Origin: CAIWTU01 sp035686205
Lineage (GTDB): Bacteria > Desulfobacterota > Desulfuromonadia > Geobacterales > Geobacteraceae
NCBI GenBank assembly: GCA_035686205.1
Contig: DASRZQ010000052.1
Coordinates: 1-24,194, forward strand
DNA length: 24,194 nt
Direction of reading: 5' to 3'
Below are positions 23,106 to 24,194 of the stretch, in pieces; positions within the stretch are counted from its first letter, which is position 1, and every line of letters starts with the position of its first letter. The translations under genes were made by a program, and so were the position numbers. The notes below the pieces were generated by a model, which ran no database searches, was not told the origin of the DNA, and saw nothing but the letters and a program-made list of their open reading frames with translations.

Positions 23106-23186
23106 AACAACCCGAGACTATTATTCTTCCTGAACAAAATCCCGCAAAAAATTCTCAGGCATTGGTTTAAACAGTGGCCGACGCAT

Positions 23187-23207
23187 GGGAAGTTCCGGGG
23201 GCTTCCC
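23187..23207 (+). other. Short hairpin after the modA-like gene
   Basis: GGGAAG (23187-23192) and CTTCCC (23202-23207) form a 6-bp stem, 82 nt after the stop and 11 nt before the larger hairpin. No T-run follows. Confidence 0.4.
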
Positions 23208-23217
23208 TGCTCGTACC

Positions 23218-23265
23218 GGCGGCGGCCTGCCATAAAAGCCTTTGGCTTAGTGGCAGACCGCCGCC
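23218..23265 (+). other. Long stable hairpin before the tpsB-type gene
   Basis: GGCGGCGGCCTGCCA (23218-23232) pairs with TGGCAGACCGCCGCC (23251-23265) over 15 positions with one mismatch, and the loop holds a further AAGCC/GGCTT helix (23236-23248). It is the most stable inverted repeat seen in the window. It is not followed by T residues and lies 36 nt before the ATG of the transporter gene. It could pause transcription, block exonucleases or set the relative amount of the transporter. Confidence 0.7.
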
Positions 23266-23301
23266 ATAGCTGAATAATCTCGATGAAAGAGACTCACAAG
23301 C

Positions 23302-24194
23302 ATGCACAAACTAAAAAAAAACTTCACGGCAGCAGCGCCGACATTCTTCCTTTCGGCGCTGATTATCTCAAGGTCAACCGTTTTTGCCATTCAGGCTCCA
23401 GTTTACAATATCGGCGCCGCAGTGAAGGAAACGGCTTCTCCCGCGAATGAGACCCAAAAAAAAGGGCCGACTCCGGAGAATCCCGCAATTTTTCAGGAGG
23501 GAGAAAAAACACTCTCCAAGTCCGATGGTGAAAAGATATTCGTCAAAGACTTCAGAATAGAAGGCGCGGACCAGCTCGACCAAACCGAACTTTCGGCGCT
23601 TCTGATTCCTTACGGGAACAGGGAACTCACCATGTCTGAAATCACGGAGGCCACAAACAAGCTGACGCTTTACTGCCGGCAGATGGGATACCTGGTCGCA
23701 AAGGCCTATGTGCCTAGGCAGGACGCGGGAAACGGCATTCTCGTGATAAAAATAATCATGGGCAACTATGGAAAATTTTCGTTGAAGAATACGTCCCCGG
23801 TCAGGAACTTTCTTTTGCAGGGGGTCTTCGACAAAACCAGGGAAGCTTCGCCGACGGTCACCAGGTATGGCCTTGAACGCGCCGTACTCCTGGCCGGAGA
23901 CATGCCGGGCATCAAGCCGCCCACGGTCAGCATCGCGCCGGGCGCAACGCCCGGAACCTCCGATTTTGAAGTCAAGGCTGACGCAGCTCAACGTATAAAC
24001 GGCTATTTAACGGCGGATAACCAGGGCTCCAGTTTCACCGGGAAAAACAGGCTCTATGGCGGCATCGACATCAATTCGCCGCTCGGAATCACCGACAGGT
24101 TTTCCGTCAGCGGCATGATCACCGACAAGACCGATCAGTGGAACCTGCGCCTTGCCTATGGCTTTCCCCTCGCCTGCAACGGCCTGCGCGGTGA
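23302..24194 (+). CDS. TpsB-type outer-membrane transporter, FhaC/ShlB family (partial)
   Basis: The frame is open from the ATG at 23302 to the window end (297 codons, 3' part missing). A signal peptide (MHKLKKNFTAAAPTFFLSAL, ending near STVFA) is followed by a Lys/Pro/Glu-rich linker. The first POTRA domain is about residues 80-153 (IFVKDFRIEGADQLDQTELS; LTLYCRQMGYLVAKAYVP). The second POTRA domain (about 155-230) contains GLERAVLLAGDMPGIKPPTV. The barrel begins with RINGYLTADNQGSSFTGKNR and IDINSPLGITDRFSVSGMIT, the usual start of ShlB-type barrels. POTRA domains capture the TPS domain of the exoprotein in the periplasm and the barrel passes it outward. Its partner is the exoprotein encoded two genes upstream. 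Confidence 0.92.
   Translation, partial: MHKLKKNFTAAAPTFFLSALIISRSTVFAIQAPVYNIGAAVKETASPANETQKKGPTPENPAIFQEGEKTLSKSDGEKIFVKDFRIEGADQLDQTELSALLIPYGNRELTMSEITEATNKLTLYCRQMGYLVAKAYVPRQDAGNGILVIKIIMGNYGKFSLKNTSPVRNFLLQGVFDKTREASPTVTRYGLERAVLLAGDMPGIKPPTVSIAPGATPGTSDFEVKADAAQRINGYLTADNQGSSFTGKNRLYGGIDINSPLGITDRFSVSGMITDKTDQWNLRLAYGFPLACNGLRG

Noticed and set aside
23374..23991. Minus-strand open frame of 205 codons at the right end
   Set aside because: It is antisense to the FhaC/ShlB-type transporter, which has signal peptide, POTRA and barrel features; the transporter is simply not closed within the window.

Overview
The window reads as a chromosomal segment of a Gram-negative bacterium, most likely a deltaproteobacterium of the Geobacter/Desulfuromonas type. 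This is an inference from protein style: a poly(A) polymerase with an Arg-rich tail, a small protein with a YSGPERR motif, a Cache-type chemoreceptor, a PA14 protein with a sorting-like tail, and an outer-membrane two-partner secretion locus. No rRNA, tRNA, CRISPR array, integrase or insertion sequence was seen.

Left part (1-4700): a small hypothetical gene, a decayed histidine-kinase tail, an orphan terminator, a TPR protein, a small orphan protein with its own terminator, a D-2-hydroxyacid dehydrogenase and a PcnB-type nucleotidyltransferase, both on the minus strand. Middle (4670-11500): an alpha/beta hydrolase, then a tightly coupled four-gene ABC importer of the carbohydrate type (binding lipoprotein, two permeases, ATPase), a decayed tail resembling a spermidine-synthase-like protein, a small unknown protein, and a secreted PA14-like protein with its own promoter and operator-like palindrome. 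Then (12100-17570): a chemoreceptor with altered hairpin-tip residues, a Nudix hydrolase with a zinc ribbon, a universal stress protein, a PaaI-like thioesterase and a Tam-like methyltransferase, mostly single-gene units.

Right part (17570-24194) is the most interesting. A consensus-like promoter at 17903-17931 leads into a structured leader with competing helices and an intrinsic terminator. A very short ORF runs through that terminator and is linked by stop/start overlaps to a second short ORF and then to a small DUF2292/YezD-like protein. A second structured segment with a terminator follows. Next comes a two-partner secretion locus: a 1034-residue TpsA-type exoprotein with about ten GLUG repeats, a ModA-like periplasmic binding protein, and an FhaC/ShlB-type TpsB transporter that runs off the window end. 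The ModA-like gene between the two partners, the strong hairpins between these genes, and a mini-ORF behind a 13-nt Shine-Dalgarno match are the features I would check first.

Start codons were chosen by ribosome binding site and family alignment where possible, and several differ from the longest open frame. All assignments rest on motif recognition by eye; no database search was run.
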